Of a DNA stretch of 64,000 bases, positions 51,196 to 59,027 are shown piece after piece (the first letter of the stretch is position 1; each line of letters opens with the position of its first letter). Origin of the DNA: Roseomonas haemaphysalidis (GTDB lineage: Bacteria > Pseudomonadota > Alphaproteobacteria > Acetobacterales > Acetobacteraceae). The notes below the pieces were generated by a model. The model was given only the letters and a program-made list of their open reading frames with translations, ran no database searches and was not told where the DNA came from. A program made the position numbers and the translations under genes. The stretch covers positions 186,001 through 250,000 of the forward strand of contig NZ_CP061179.1 of the NCBI RefSeq assembly GCF_017355405.1, given 5' to 3'.

Positions 51196-51225
51196 AGGCT
51201 AGGAGCCTTGTTCGGCCAGCGTCAA
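51196..51225 (-). promoter_or_regulatory. Putative sigma-70 promoter of the arabinoside ABC operon
   Basis: Reading leftward, TTGACG (51225-51220), an 18-bp spacer and TAGCCT (51201-51196) form a plausible promoter. Transcription would begin near 51189, about 40 bp before the receptor ATG. The regulator's inverted repeat at 51243-51257 is centred about 61 bp upstream of that point, a typical activator position. Confidence 0.45.
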
Positions 51226-51242
51226 CCGTTTCTTCGGTATTA

Positions 51243-51257
51243 ACCCGAAAAATGGGT
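51243..51257. promoter_or_regulatory. ACCC-N7-GGGT operator, copy 1
   Basis: ACCCGAAAAATGGGT has 4-bp arms (5-bp as AACCC/GGGTT at 51242-51258). It has the same arms, total length and AT-rich centre as the copy at 52232-52246. One copy at each promoter of the regulon strongly suggests the binding site of the ArsR-type regulator. Confidence 0.6.
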
Positions 51258-51261
51258 TCTA

Positions 51262-52200
51262 TCAGCGCAGATGCAGCCGCATCACGATGTCCTGCTCATG
51301 GTTGCCGAACTGCCGGCCGAAGATGTTGATGCCGCCGGGGTGGGCCGCGTCATCCTCGATGCCGACGCGCAGACGGATCGAATGATGTTCCGGCAGCTTC
51401 AGCGCGTCCAGCGTCGTGCCGGAGATGCGGACACCGTCCAGAAAGGTACCATGCTCGTTCACCAGCCAGTGTGTGAGGTGGCCGTATTGCGAGCCCTTGA
51501 GCTTCCACCACGGCGGTGTCAGCGCCCCGCGCTTGTCGCCATAGTCGGCCGGCGAGGTCCAGACGCCGATCTTCACGCCATTGACCCACAGCGTGATATC
51601 CGAAGGCCAATTCAGGCTGGTGCCCGGCACCTCGGACGACATCTCCAGGCTGAACTCAACCCCTCGCACCTGCGCGCCAAGCAGCTTGGCGTTGTTGGGG
51701 AACTTGTATTCCACGAACCCACGAGAGAACCACAGCAGCATGGCCTCGACCCGCGCCGGATCGAGAAAGAAATCCGGCACATCCAGCAGTCCGATCACGC
51801 CGCGCTGGGAGCATAGTCCGCAAGGCGCCCGCACATCGCACGAGGTGTAGAGGCCGAGCGGCATCGAGACTTCCACCAAATCCTGCTGCCGTTGCGGCGC
51901 CGGCCCGTCGAGGCGAATGACGATGTCGTCGAAGCGCACGTGGCAGATCTTCTGCTGTCCCTTGGCAGCCTTGACGAGTTCGGTCTCGATCAGCCGGCAT
52001 TGCTCCAGCACCGTCACGTTCGCGGCCACTGTCGATTGCGGCAGTCCCAGCAGCCCGCCGATCTGGTTGACGTTGAGTGGCCCCTGCTGCCGCAGCAGGC
52101 GCAGGATTTGCAACCGGACGGTGGATGCGATGCCGCGCAATGCCTCCGGGCTGCTTTCCGGGACGATGGTCAGGAAGGCGCGGTTTGGGAAGGTGGTCAT
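51262..52200 (-). CDS. ArsR-type winged-helix regulator with large C-terminal domain
   Basis: A 312-residue regulator. Residues about 20-78 form an ArsR-like winged helix (TVRLQILRLLRQQGPLNVNQIG, GLPQSTVAANVTVLEQCRLIE). The remaining 220 residues are not an ordinary ArsR tail. They hold a cysteine group Cys121, Cys127 and Cys130 (TSCDVRAPCGLC) and a beta-rich region with repeated Trp (TLWVNGVKIGVWTSP, PPWWKLKGSQYG) that resembles a carbohydrate-binding jelly roll. It probably senses a sugar, with the Cys group as a structural metal site. It precedes the arabinoside operon on the same strand. Confidence 0.82.
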   Translation of the reverse strand: MTTFPNRAFLTIVPESSPEALRGIASTVRLQILRLLRQQGPLNVNQIGGLLGLPQSTVAANVTVLEQCRLIETELVKAAKGQQKICHVRFDDIVIRLDGPAPQRQQDLVEVSMPLGLYTSCDVRAPCGLCSQRGVIGLLDVPDFFLDPARVEAMLLWFSRGFVEYKFPNNAKLLGAQVRGVEFSLEMSSEVPGTSLNWPSDITLWVNGVKIGVWTSPADYGDKRGALTPPWWKLKGSQYGHLTHWLVNEHGTFLDGVRISGTTLDALKLPEHHSIRLRVGIEDDAAHPGGINIFGRQFGNHEQDIVMRLHLR

Positions 52201-52226
52201 ACGCCCCGGCTTGGAAATGACGTGTG

Positions 52227-52254
52227 ACTATACCCGGTAAACGGGTGCTGTCAG
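52227..52254 (-). promoter_or_regulatory. Putative sigma-70 promoter of the ArsR-type regulator
   Basis: Reading leftward, CTGACA (52254-52249), a 16-bp spacer and TATAGT (52232-52227) form a good promoter 27 bp before the regulator ATG. The spacer is occupied by the inverted repeat at 52232-52246, so the regulator should block its own transcription. Confidence 0.55.
52232..52246. promoter_or_regulatory. ACCCG-N5-CGGGT operator, copy 2
   Basis: ACCCGGTAAACGGGT is a 15-bp inverted repeat with perfect 5-bp arms, lying between the -35 and -10 boxes of the regulator promoter. It matches the repeat at 51243-51257 in arms and spacing. Confidence 0.65.
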
Positions 52255-52260
52255 CATATC

Positions 52261-52547
52261 GTCTTCGCCGTGACCCGGATCGGCTCTGGCCGCTCCTTCG
52301 TCGCCATCACGGGCAAGAGCCTTGGGGAGAGCAGGAGTTCCTGATTGCCAAAGGCAGCATCGAGGGAAGGCACACGGGATAACAGTGTATCACGTCGTCC
52401 ATGACGGACGCCTGCCACCCAGGCGGGACAGCAAGCATCTGTACCTCGTCTGGAGCCATGCTGGGCAGTCATGCGTCGAATCCCGCAGCGCGTGCGACAG
52501 CGGAAGCAGGCCGTTGGCGCGGCGGCTCGCGGCCGCCGCGCCGTGTC
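52261..52547. other. Intergenic stretch with no recognisable gene
   Basis: About 290 bp between the regulator promoter and the stop of the hydrolase gene. Short open frames exist on both strands, but none has a ribosome site, coding bias or recognisable motif. Confidence 0.5.
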
Positions 52548-53636
52548 TCACGCCCAGAGGCCGCGTGCGGCGAGCCAATCCTGAACCACGCCGGCCACCT
52601 GATCGCTGTTGTGGTCCATCATCATCATGTGGCTGTTGCCGCGGATGCCGCGTTCCGGCAGGGACACCACGTCCACGCTGCCGCCGGCGGCCCGCACGGC
52701 CTCGAAGAACTGCATGCCGTTGGCGCGCAGCGTGCGCCAGCGGGCGTCGCCGTCAATGTAGTCGCCATACAGCACCAGCATGGGAATGCCCTTCACGGCC
52801 GCCACCTTGGCCATGTCGCCCGCCGCCGCCGGCTCGGCGAGCACCAGCGCCTTGACCAGCTCCGGGCGTTCCTGCGCGGCGCGGCAGCCGAACAGGCCGG
52901 CCTGGCTGTGCACCATCACCACGCTGGGCCCGACGCGGTCCAGCAGCGCGAGGTAGGCGTCCAGCGTCAGCTCGTCCGTGGTGGTGAAGCGCGGCACGTT
53001 CTGCCGCATGAAGTTGCGGTAATTGACCGGGTCGGCCGGGAACTGGTTGCCAGGCAGCGTGGTGCCCCGCGCCCTGGAGCCGGGGCCGTCGCCGATGCGG
53101 AACCGCTCGTAAGGGTTGTCCTCCGTCAGGAACACCGGCTGGCCGCCGGTCGCCTCCGGAAGCATGGTCCAGCCGGCGCGGCCCCGCTCCACCGCATCCG
53201 ACACATAAACAGGCCAGCCCCGCCGCAGAAAGAAGTGCTGCCAGCCTTCGCGACCGTCCGGGGTGGTTTCCCAGGTCACGCCCGTCAGCCCGCCGCCGTG
53301 CCACATCAGCAGCGGCAGCCGCCCGCGCTGCGGCGCGGGCACCGTGTACTGCGCATACATGCCGCCGATCACGAAGGTGCCGTTCGGGTCCACCCGTGTC
53401 AGCGGACCATTGGCCGAGAAGCGCACCTCCTTGACCGGCTGGCCGGCCACCACGTAGTCGCGCCCGCCCACATGGAAGGACCCGAAGTCGGCCAGCGTCA
53501 GCGGCGCGCGGGCGGCGGTGGGTGGCGCGCCGGCCGGCGGCACGGGGGCAGTGGCGTTCTGCGCCCCCGCCATGCGCGGCAGCGCCGCCGCGGCAGCCGC
53601 GGTCATCGCCGCCGCCCGCAGGAATGCTCGTCTCAT
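52548..53636 (-). CDS. Exported esterase-like alpha/beta hydrolase
   Basis: A 362-residue periplasmic hydrolase. The signal peptide is MRRAFLRAAAMTAAAAAALP, with cleavage near MAGAQ. The oxyanion region is LLMWHGGGLTG, the nucleophile lies in VMVHSQAGLFG (G replaced by H in the first elbow position, Ser kept), followed by a probable acid in VLYGDYIDGD and a His near the end in RGNSHMMMMDH. Relatives are often annotated as esterases. It is downstream of the MmgE operon by 165 bp and probably transcribed independently. Confidence 0.85.
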   Translation of the reverse strand: MRRAFLRAAAMTAAAAAALPRMAGAQNATAPVPPAGAPPTAARAPLTLADFGSFHVGGRDYVVAGQPVKEVRFSANGPLTRVDPNGTFVIGGMYAQYTVPAPQRGRLPLLMWHGGGLTGVTWETTPDGREGWQHFFLRRGWPVYVSDAVERGRAGWTMLPEATGGQPVFLTEDNPYERFRIGDGPGSRARGTTLPGNQFPADPVNYRNFMRQNVPRFTTTDELTLDAYLALLDRVGPSVVMVHSQAGLFGCRAAQERPELVKALVLAEPAAAGDMAKVAAVKGIPMLVLYGDYIDGDARWRTLRANGMQFFEAVRAAGGSVDVVSLPERGIRGNSHMMMMDHNSDQVAGVVQDWLAARGLWA

Positions 53637-53801
53637 TTCTAGGCGTTTCCCTGTTCAACCTGTGTGACGGGCGGCAGACCGCCGCGCCGGCCGCATGGTG
53701 GGCGCGCCGGCACATCGCCGCCAGTATCGTTTCGGCAATGCCGGGCCGCCATCCCGCCGGGAGGCCGATGGGCGGGCCTTTGGCATCGCGGGCGGTGGGG
53801 G

Positions 53802-55151
53802 TCAGCCAGCGCGCGGCAGCGGTCCGGGCAGGCGGTCGCCATCGCGGATCAGCCGGCGGAGCGCCTCGCCGGCGGCCGCGCCGATCACGGGCACCGCCAA
53901 CTCGCGGAACTTGCCATCCAGTTCGGCATCCGTCAGCGGTTGCTCCAGGTCGCCCTTGCGGAAGGGCTGCTCAAGCTCGAAGCTGCGCCCGTCGCGCAGT
54001 TCCAGCCTCAGGCGGGCGGCGCGGCGGCGCGGATAAGCATCCGCCAGATCGGGTGCCAGGCCCAGCGTCACCTTCGGCATCAGCGCGCGCAGCGCCGGGT
54101 CGCGCAGTCGCTCCGGCGAGAACGCCTCCAGGCGCACGGCGCCGAGACGCAGCAGGGCCGCCACGCAGTACTGCGCGCTGAAGCGGGCATCCTGCTCCGT
54201 GCGCGCCTCCGGCCTGTCGCAGATCTCCACCGTGGCGCGGTAGCCGGCGATGTGGATGCGCGCCACATCCTCAGGCTGAAAGGGGTGCGCGGCGCGCAGG
54301 GCCAGCAGACCATCCAGCGCCGGAAACAGATGGCCGCAGCAACCGTGGTTCTTGATTGTCATGCGGCCGATCACGAACCATTCGTCGATCCCTTCCAGGG
54401 CCATCTCCCATTGCCCTGTCGAATCACTGGTGGCGGCGGCGAAGCCGGCGGGGCCGTGCAGCACGTCGGCCGCGCCGGTCACGCCGGCGGCGGCGGCGCG
54501 CGCGGCCAGCATGCCGGCCTCGGCGGCGTGGCCGGCATGCATGGGCTTGCTCATGCCCCCGCCCCGGAAGGCCTGCTGCAGCCCGCCCGCCATGGTGGCG
54601 GACAGGGCCATGGCGTGGCCGATGCCGGCTTCGTCGCAGCCCAGCAGCAAGGCGGCGGCGGTCGCGGCGGCGATGGTGCCCACCGTCGCGGTGGTGTGCC
54701 ACATGCGGTAGTGGCTGGGCTGCACCGCCAGCGCCACGCGCCCGCCCACCTCGTAGCCCGCCGCCATGGCGCGCAGCAGCGCGTCCAGGCTAGCGCCCCG
54801 CGCCTGGGCCACGGCTAGCGCGGCGGCCACGGTGGGGCTGCCGGGATGCAGGCCGGAATCGCGGTGGATGTCGTCAAATTCCACCGCGTGGCTGCTCACC
54901 GCGTTGAGCAGCGCGGCGTGGCGGGCGGCGCCCTGCCCGCCATCCACGTAGCAGACCGCCTGGCCGGTGCCGCGTTCCTCCACCATGGCGGCGGCCAGCA
55001 GCGTGGCGGGCGCCACGCGCGTGCCGGGCAACATGGCGGCGAACCAGTCCAGAAGGGCACGGCGCGCGTGATGTTCCAGTCCGTCCGGCCAGGGGCGGCC
55101 ACGCCAGCCGGCGGCGTGCGCCGACAGCACGGCCAGCGGGCTGCCACTCAC
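53802..55151 (-). CDS. MmgE/PrpD-family protein
   Basis: A 449-residue member of the 2-methylcitrate dehydratase/cis-aconitate decarboxylase/iminodisuccinate epimerase family. The all-helical N-terminal half shows SHAVEFDDIHRDSGLHPGSPTVAAALAVA in two overlapping conserved blocks and YEVGGRVALAV. The C-terminal lid follows GRMTIKNHGCCGHLFPALDG. GTG at 55151 overlaps the ligase stop (GTGA). As last gene of an operon with a CoA ligase, a crotonase and a 2-hydroxyacid dehydrogenase, it probably removes or adds water on a substituted citrate- or succinate-like acid. Exact reaction unknown. Confidence 0.9.
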   Translation of the reverse strand: MSGSPLAVLSAHAAGWRGRPWPDGLEHHARRALLDWFAAMLPGTRVAPATLLAAAMVEERGTGQAVCYVDGGQGAARHAALLNAVSSHAVEFDDIHRDSGLHPGSPTVAAALAVAQARGASLDALLRAMAAGYEVGGRVALAVQPSHYRMWHTTATVGTIAAATAAALLLGCDEAGIGHAMALSATMAGGLQQAFRGGGMSKPMHAGHAAEAGMLAARAAAAGVTGAADVLHGPAGFAAATSDSTGQWEMALEGIDEWFVIGRMTIKNHGCCGHLFPALDGLLALRAAHPFQPEDVARIHIAGYRATVEICDRPEARTEQDARFSAQYCVAALLRLGAVRLEAFSPERLRDPALRALMPKVTLGLAPDLADAYPRRRAARLRLELRDGRSFELEQPFRKGDLEQPLTDAELDGKFRELAVPVIGAAAGEALRRLIRDGDRLPGPLPRAG

Positions 55152-57217
55152 CGCAGCACCACCAGCCCATCCGCCGCGCGCACGCCCTGGCCTTCGGGCA
55201 ACACGAAGACCGGGTTGATCTCGGCTTCCAGCAGCCGCTCGCCCGCCGCGCCGGCCATTCTCGCGAAGGCCAGCACCGCATCGACCAGCGCGGCAACGTC
55301 GGCCGGCGGCGCGCCGCGGAAGCCGCTCAGCAGGCGGGCGGCCTTCAGTTCCGCCACCATCGCCTCCGCATCGCTGCGGGACACGGGCAGGAGGCGCAGC
55401 GCGGTGTCCTGGAACAATTCGGCCGCGACGCCGCCCGAGCCCAACAGGATCACCGGCCCCAGCTGCGGGTCGCGGTGAAAGCCGAGGATCATCTCCACCC
55501 CGCCGCGCACCCGCTCCTGCACCAGAAAGCCCTCCGGCTCGGGCGCACCGGCTTCGCACAGCTGGGCCAACATCGTGGCGCAGGCCTCCGGCACCTGCTC
55601 GGCCGTCAGGCCGACGCGCACGCCGCCGAGGTCGCTCTTGTGGGCGATACGGCGGGACAGAACCTTGAGCACCACCTCGCCGCCCAGCGCCCGCGCGGCG
55701 GCGGCGGCGCCTGCCGCATCGGCCACCGCGTGCTCGCGCGTCACGGCCACGCCGCAGCGGGCGAACAGCGCCTTGCTTTCGGCCTCGTTCAGCGGCCCGG
55801 GGGGCAGGCCGTGCAACAGCGCGGGGTCTGGTGTCGCGGCCTCGGGCAGCGGCGGCAGGGGCGCACGGCGCAGGGCGCGCAGCACCGTGGCGCAGCTTTC
55901 CGGTGTGGCAAAGGCCGGGATGCCCTGGCCGTTCAGCAGCCGCACCAGATGCGGCGCGTGCGGGCTGACATAGGCCAGCACCGGCTTGTCGCTGCGCGCC
56001 TGGCATTCGACGATGGCACCCGCCACGATGTCCGGCGTGGCGAGGGCGGACGAGCCGATCACCACCACGACGGCGTCGTAGGCGGGGCTTTCCAGCAGCG
56101 CGTCGATGGCGCCGCGGAACAGGTCCGGCCGCAGCCCGGCCAGGGTCACGTCCACCGGGTTGCGGCCGATCGCCGCCGGGTCCTCGTTCAGCAGGGTGGC
56201 GAGGCGCTCTGTGGTGTCCGCGTCCGGCGCCGGGATCTCGATGCCCGCCAGCCCGCAATTGTCGGCCAGCAGCGTGCCGGCACCGCCTGTGGAGGTGAGG
56301 ATGGCCGCGCGCCCGCCGGCGGCGCGGCGGCCGGAAGCCAGCGCGGCCGGGATGTCCAGCAGGTCGGTGAAGCTTTCCGCGCGGATCACGCCACATTGGC
56401 GGAACAGCGCGTCATACACCCGGTCGGCCCCCGCCAGCGCGCCGGTATGCGAGGTGGCGGCACGGGCGCCGGATTCCGAGCGGCCGACCTTGTAGACCAC
56501 GATCGGCTTGCCCAGCTCGGCCGCCCGGCGCGCCGCGCGGCGGAAGGCGTCGGGCCGCCGCAGCCCTTCCATGTAGACGGCGATGACGTCGGTCGCCGGG
56601 TCCTCCACCAGGTGTTCCATGAAGTCGCTGCTGTCGAGGTCGGCCTCGTTGCCGGTGGACACCAGCTTGCTGAAGCCGATGCCCCGGTCGGCGGCGCGCG
56701 ACAGCAGCGAGCCGAGGATGCCACCGCTCTGGGACACCACGGAGATGCGGCCCTTCGGCAGCCCGTCCACCTCCAGCGCGCCGGTGGCCGACAGCATCAT
56801 GCCGTCGGACAGGTTGACCAGCCCGATGGTGTTGGGACCGAGCAGCCGCATGGACCCGGCGGCGTCTTTCAGGGCCTGCTGGCGGCGCGCGCCCTGCTCG
56901 TTGGCCTCGCCATAGCCGCTGGCCAGCACGATGGCGGCGGGGCAGCCCTTGGCGGCGAGGTCACGCACCGCCGCCTCGGCCCGCTCCGGGCCCAGCAGCA
57001 CGATGGCGGCATCCGGTGCCGCGGGCAGCGAGGCGACGTCCGGAAAGCAGCGCAGGCCGGCGATGGTCTCGGCGCGCGGATTGACCGGCCAGATCTCACC
57101 GGTGAAGCCGTATTTCTGCAGGTAGCCCACCGGGCGCCCGGTCATCTTGCCGGCATCGGCCGAGGCGCCGATGACAGCCACGCTGCGCGGGTTCAGCAGG
57201 GCGGTGATCGCGCTCAT
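55148..57217 (-). CDS. ADP-forming acyl-CoA synthetase (ACD-type)
   Basis: A 689-residue single-chain NDP-forming acyl-CoA ligase. It has a CoA-binding domain (LLNPRSVAVIGASADAGK at 7-24), two ligase-CoA domains with the phosphorylated His257 in ATSHTGALAG, and a C-terminal ATP-grasp domain (from about 490; VLKVLSRRIAHKSDLGGV). There is no GNAT acetyltransferase domain, so it is not a Pat-type regulator. It makes or uses an acyl-CoA for the crotonase upstream. Both ends overlap neighbours by 4 nt. Confidence 0.94.
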   Translation of the reverse strand: MSAITALLNPRSVAVIGASADAGKMTGRPVGYLQKYGFTGEIWPVNPRAETIAGLRCFPDVASLPAAPDAAIVLLGPERAEAAVRDLAAKGCPAAIVLASGYGEANEQGARRQQALKDAAGSMRLLGPNTIGLVNLSDGMMLSATGALEVDGLPKGRISVVSQSGGILGSLLSRAADRGIGFSKLVSTGNEADLDSSDFMEHLVEDPATDVIAVYMEGLRRPDAFRRAARRAAELGKPIVVYKVGRSESGARAATSHTGALAGADRVYDALFRQCGVIRAESFTDLLDIPAALASGRRAAGGRAAILTSTGGAGTLLADNCGLAGIEIPAPDADTTERLATLLNEDPAAIGRNPVDVTLAGLRPDLFRGAIDALLESPAYDAVVVVIGSSALATPDIVAGAIVECQARSDKPVLAYVSPHAPHLVRLLNGQGIPAFATPESCATVLRALRRAPLPPLPEAATPDPALLHGLPPGPLNEAESKALFARCGVAVTREHAVADAAGAAAAARALGGEVVLKVLSRRIAHKSDLGGVRVGLTAEQVPEACATMLAQLCEAGAPEPEGFLVQERVRGGVEMILGFHRDPQLGPVILLGSGGVAAELFQDTALRLLPVSRSDAEAMVAELKAARLLSGFRGAPPADVAALVDAVLAFARMAGAAGERLLEAEINPVFVLPEGQGVRAADGLVVLR

Positions 57218-58041
57218 GCCTGTTGCGCCTTGGCCGCGCGGCGCTGCGCCACGCCTTCCAGAAAGGCGGCGACGGACTCCTGGTGTTCCCTGGAGCTGTA
57301 GCAGATTGCCTGCGCCTGGCTGCCCATGCTGAAGACCTGCTCGACAGACAGTTCGAAGGTCTGGTCCAGGATGTTCTTGCCCAATGCCAGCGCGCCCGGG
57401 GCGCCCGCGCCCAGCTCCGCCGCCCAGGCGCGGGCGTCCTCCAGCAGCGCCTCCGCACCGGTCACGCGGTCGATCATGCCGAGGCGCAGCGCTTCCTCCG
57501 GCTCCACCGTGCGGCCGGTGAAGATCAGTTCCTTGGCGCGCGCCAGGCCGACGCGGCGCGGTAGAAAGTACATGCCGCCGCCATCCGGGATCAGCCCGCG
57601 CAGGATGTAGCTCATCGCGAAGCGCGCCTGATCCGAGGCGATGATGAAGTCGCAGCACAGCGCCAGGTCGCAGCCGAGGCCCGTGGCGGCGCCATTGACG
57701 GCGGCGATGGTGGGCTTGGGCAGGGCGTGTAACATGGACACCGCATGGTGCGTGCGTTGCTGGCGGCGCCAGCCGGCCATCGCCACCTCGCCCTGCGGCA
57801 CGGCGAGCCGCGCCTGCATGGACTTCACGTCGCCGCCGGCGCAGAAGCCCTGGCCGGCGCCGGTCAGCACCAGTGCCTTGATGCTGTCGGTGCGCGCCAC
57901 TTCGTCCAGCGCCGCCATCAGCTCGCCGCGCATGGCATCGTCGATCGCGTTGCGCGCGCGCGGGCGGTTCAGCGTCAGCACCGCCACGGGGCCGTCGGCC
58001 TGCAGCAGGATGGCGTCGGATGCGTCGGGGGCGGGCGTCAT
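57214..58041 (-). CDS. Enoyl-CoA hydratase/isomerase-family protein (crotonase)
   Basis: A 275-residue crotonase-fold protein. The oxyanion hole is formed by GFCAGGDVKSM and NGAATGLGCDLAL. The two catalytic Glu of true hydratases are missing: the first site reads CDLAL (Asp for Glu) and the second reads SYILRGLIPDGGG where F-x-x-P-E is usual. It is therefore more likely an isomerase, thioesterase or C-C lyase of this fold than a hydratase. Overlaps both operon neighbours by ATGA. Confidence 0.9.
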   Translation of the reverse strand: MTPAPDASDAILLQADGPVAVLTLNRPRARNAIDDAMRGELMAALDEVARTDSIKALVLTGAGQGFCAGGDVKSMQARLAVPQGEVAMAGWRRQQRTHHAVSMLHALPKPTIAAVNGAATGLGCDLALCCDFIIASDQARFAMSYILRGLIPDGGGMYFLPRRVGLARAKELIFTGRTVEPEEALRLGMIDRVTGAEALLEDARAWAAELGAGAPGALALGKNILDQTFELSVEQVFSMGSQAQAICYSSREHQESVAAFLEGVAQRRAAKAQQA

Positions 58042-59027
58042 GCGGTGTGTCCTTGGTTGTCGCGCGCGGCGGCGTTCAGCGGCCGCGGCAGGGGGGCGCC
58101 GCTGTTCCAGGCCCGCAGGCAGGCCGTGGCGCCCTCGAAGTAGTGGCGGAAATTCTGCTGCGTGACGTAGCCGAGATGCGGCGTCAGCAGCGTGCCGGGC
58201 GCGTCCAGGATCGGCGCGCCCAGCGGCAGCGGCTCGGGCTCGTGCGTGTCGATGGCGGCGCCGCCCAGCGGGCCGTCGCGCAGCGCGGCCAGCAGCGCGG
58301 CTTCGTCCACCAGCGGGCCGCGCGCGGTGTTCACCAGCAGCGCGCCGGGGCGCATCGCGCCCAGTTCCGCCGCGCCGACGATGCCGCGCGTGGCGGGGCC
58401 AAGGCCGAGATGGAGGGTCACGATGTCGGAGCCCGCGAAAAGGCCTGCCTTGCTCACCAGCTCCGCCCCGGCGGCGGCGGCGGTGTCCGCCGTCATGTTG
58501 GGGCTCCAGGCCAGCAGCCGCATGTTGAAGGCCCGGCCAATGGCGGCGACGCCGGCGCCGATGCGGCCCAAGCCGGCGATGCCCAGCGTGGCGCCTTCCA
58601 GCCCCAGCCCGGCACCCTGCTGCCAGCCGCCCGCCCGCAACAGCCGTTCCTGCTGCGGGATGCGCCGCGCCAGCCCCAGGATCAGCCCCCAGCACAACTC
58701 CACGGTGGGCGAGGCGCTGGACTCCGTGCCGCAGGCCGCGATGCCACGCGCATCGCAGGCTTCCAGGTCCAGCACCCGGTTGCGCATGCCGGCGGTGACG
58801 ACCAGCCGCAATGCGGGCAGGCGCGCCAGCAAAGCCTCCGGCATGGCGCTGCGCTCACGGATCAGCACCACGGCATCGGCATCTCGCAGCCGTGCCACCA
58901 GCGCGTCCGGCGCCAGTTTGTCGCGCAAGATTTCCACCGGCAGGTCCCGCCAGTCGACCGCGGCCCCGGCGGCATCGCCGTAGTCGTCCAGCACCACGAT
59001 GCGCCGCAGCGGCGGGCGGCCGTTCAT
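58038..59027 (-). CDS. D-2-hydroxyacid dehydrogenase
   Basis: A 329-residue NAD-dependent enzyme interconverting 2-oxo acids and D-2-hydroxy acids. The nucleotide motif GLGRIG follows LEGATLGIA, and the catalytic Arg lies in NTARGPLVDE. The Glu is in DTHEPEPLP and the His in LTPHLGY, all intact. The N-terminal half is the substrate domain with RERSAMPEALL. Coupled by ATGA overlaps to the receptor upstream and the crotonase downstream. Confidence 0.94.
   Translation of the reverse strand: MNGRPPLRRIVVLDDYGDAAGAAVDWRDLPVEILRDKLAPDALVARLRDADAVVLIRERSAMPEALLARLPALRLVVTAGMRNRVLDLEACDARGIAACGTESSASPTVELCWGLILGLARRIPQQERLLRAGGWQQGAGLGLEGATLGIAGLGRIGAGVAAIGRAFNMRLLAWSPNMTADTAAAAGAELVSKAGLFAGSDIVTLHLGLGPATRGIVGAAELGAMRPGALLVNTARGPLVDEAALLAALRDGPLGGAAIDTHEPEPLPLGAPILDAPGTLLTPHLGYVTQQNFRHYFEGATACLRAWNSGAPLPRPLNAAARDNQGHTA

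Noticed and set aside
55148..57217. Pat-type protein acetyltransferase
   Set aside because: The C-terminus is an ATP-grasp domain and no GNAT domain follows, so it is the enzyme rather than the acetyltransferase fusion.
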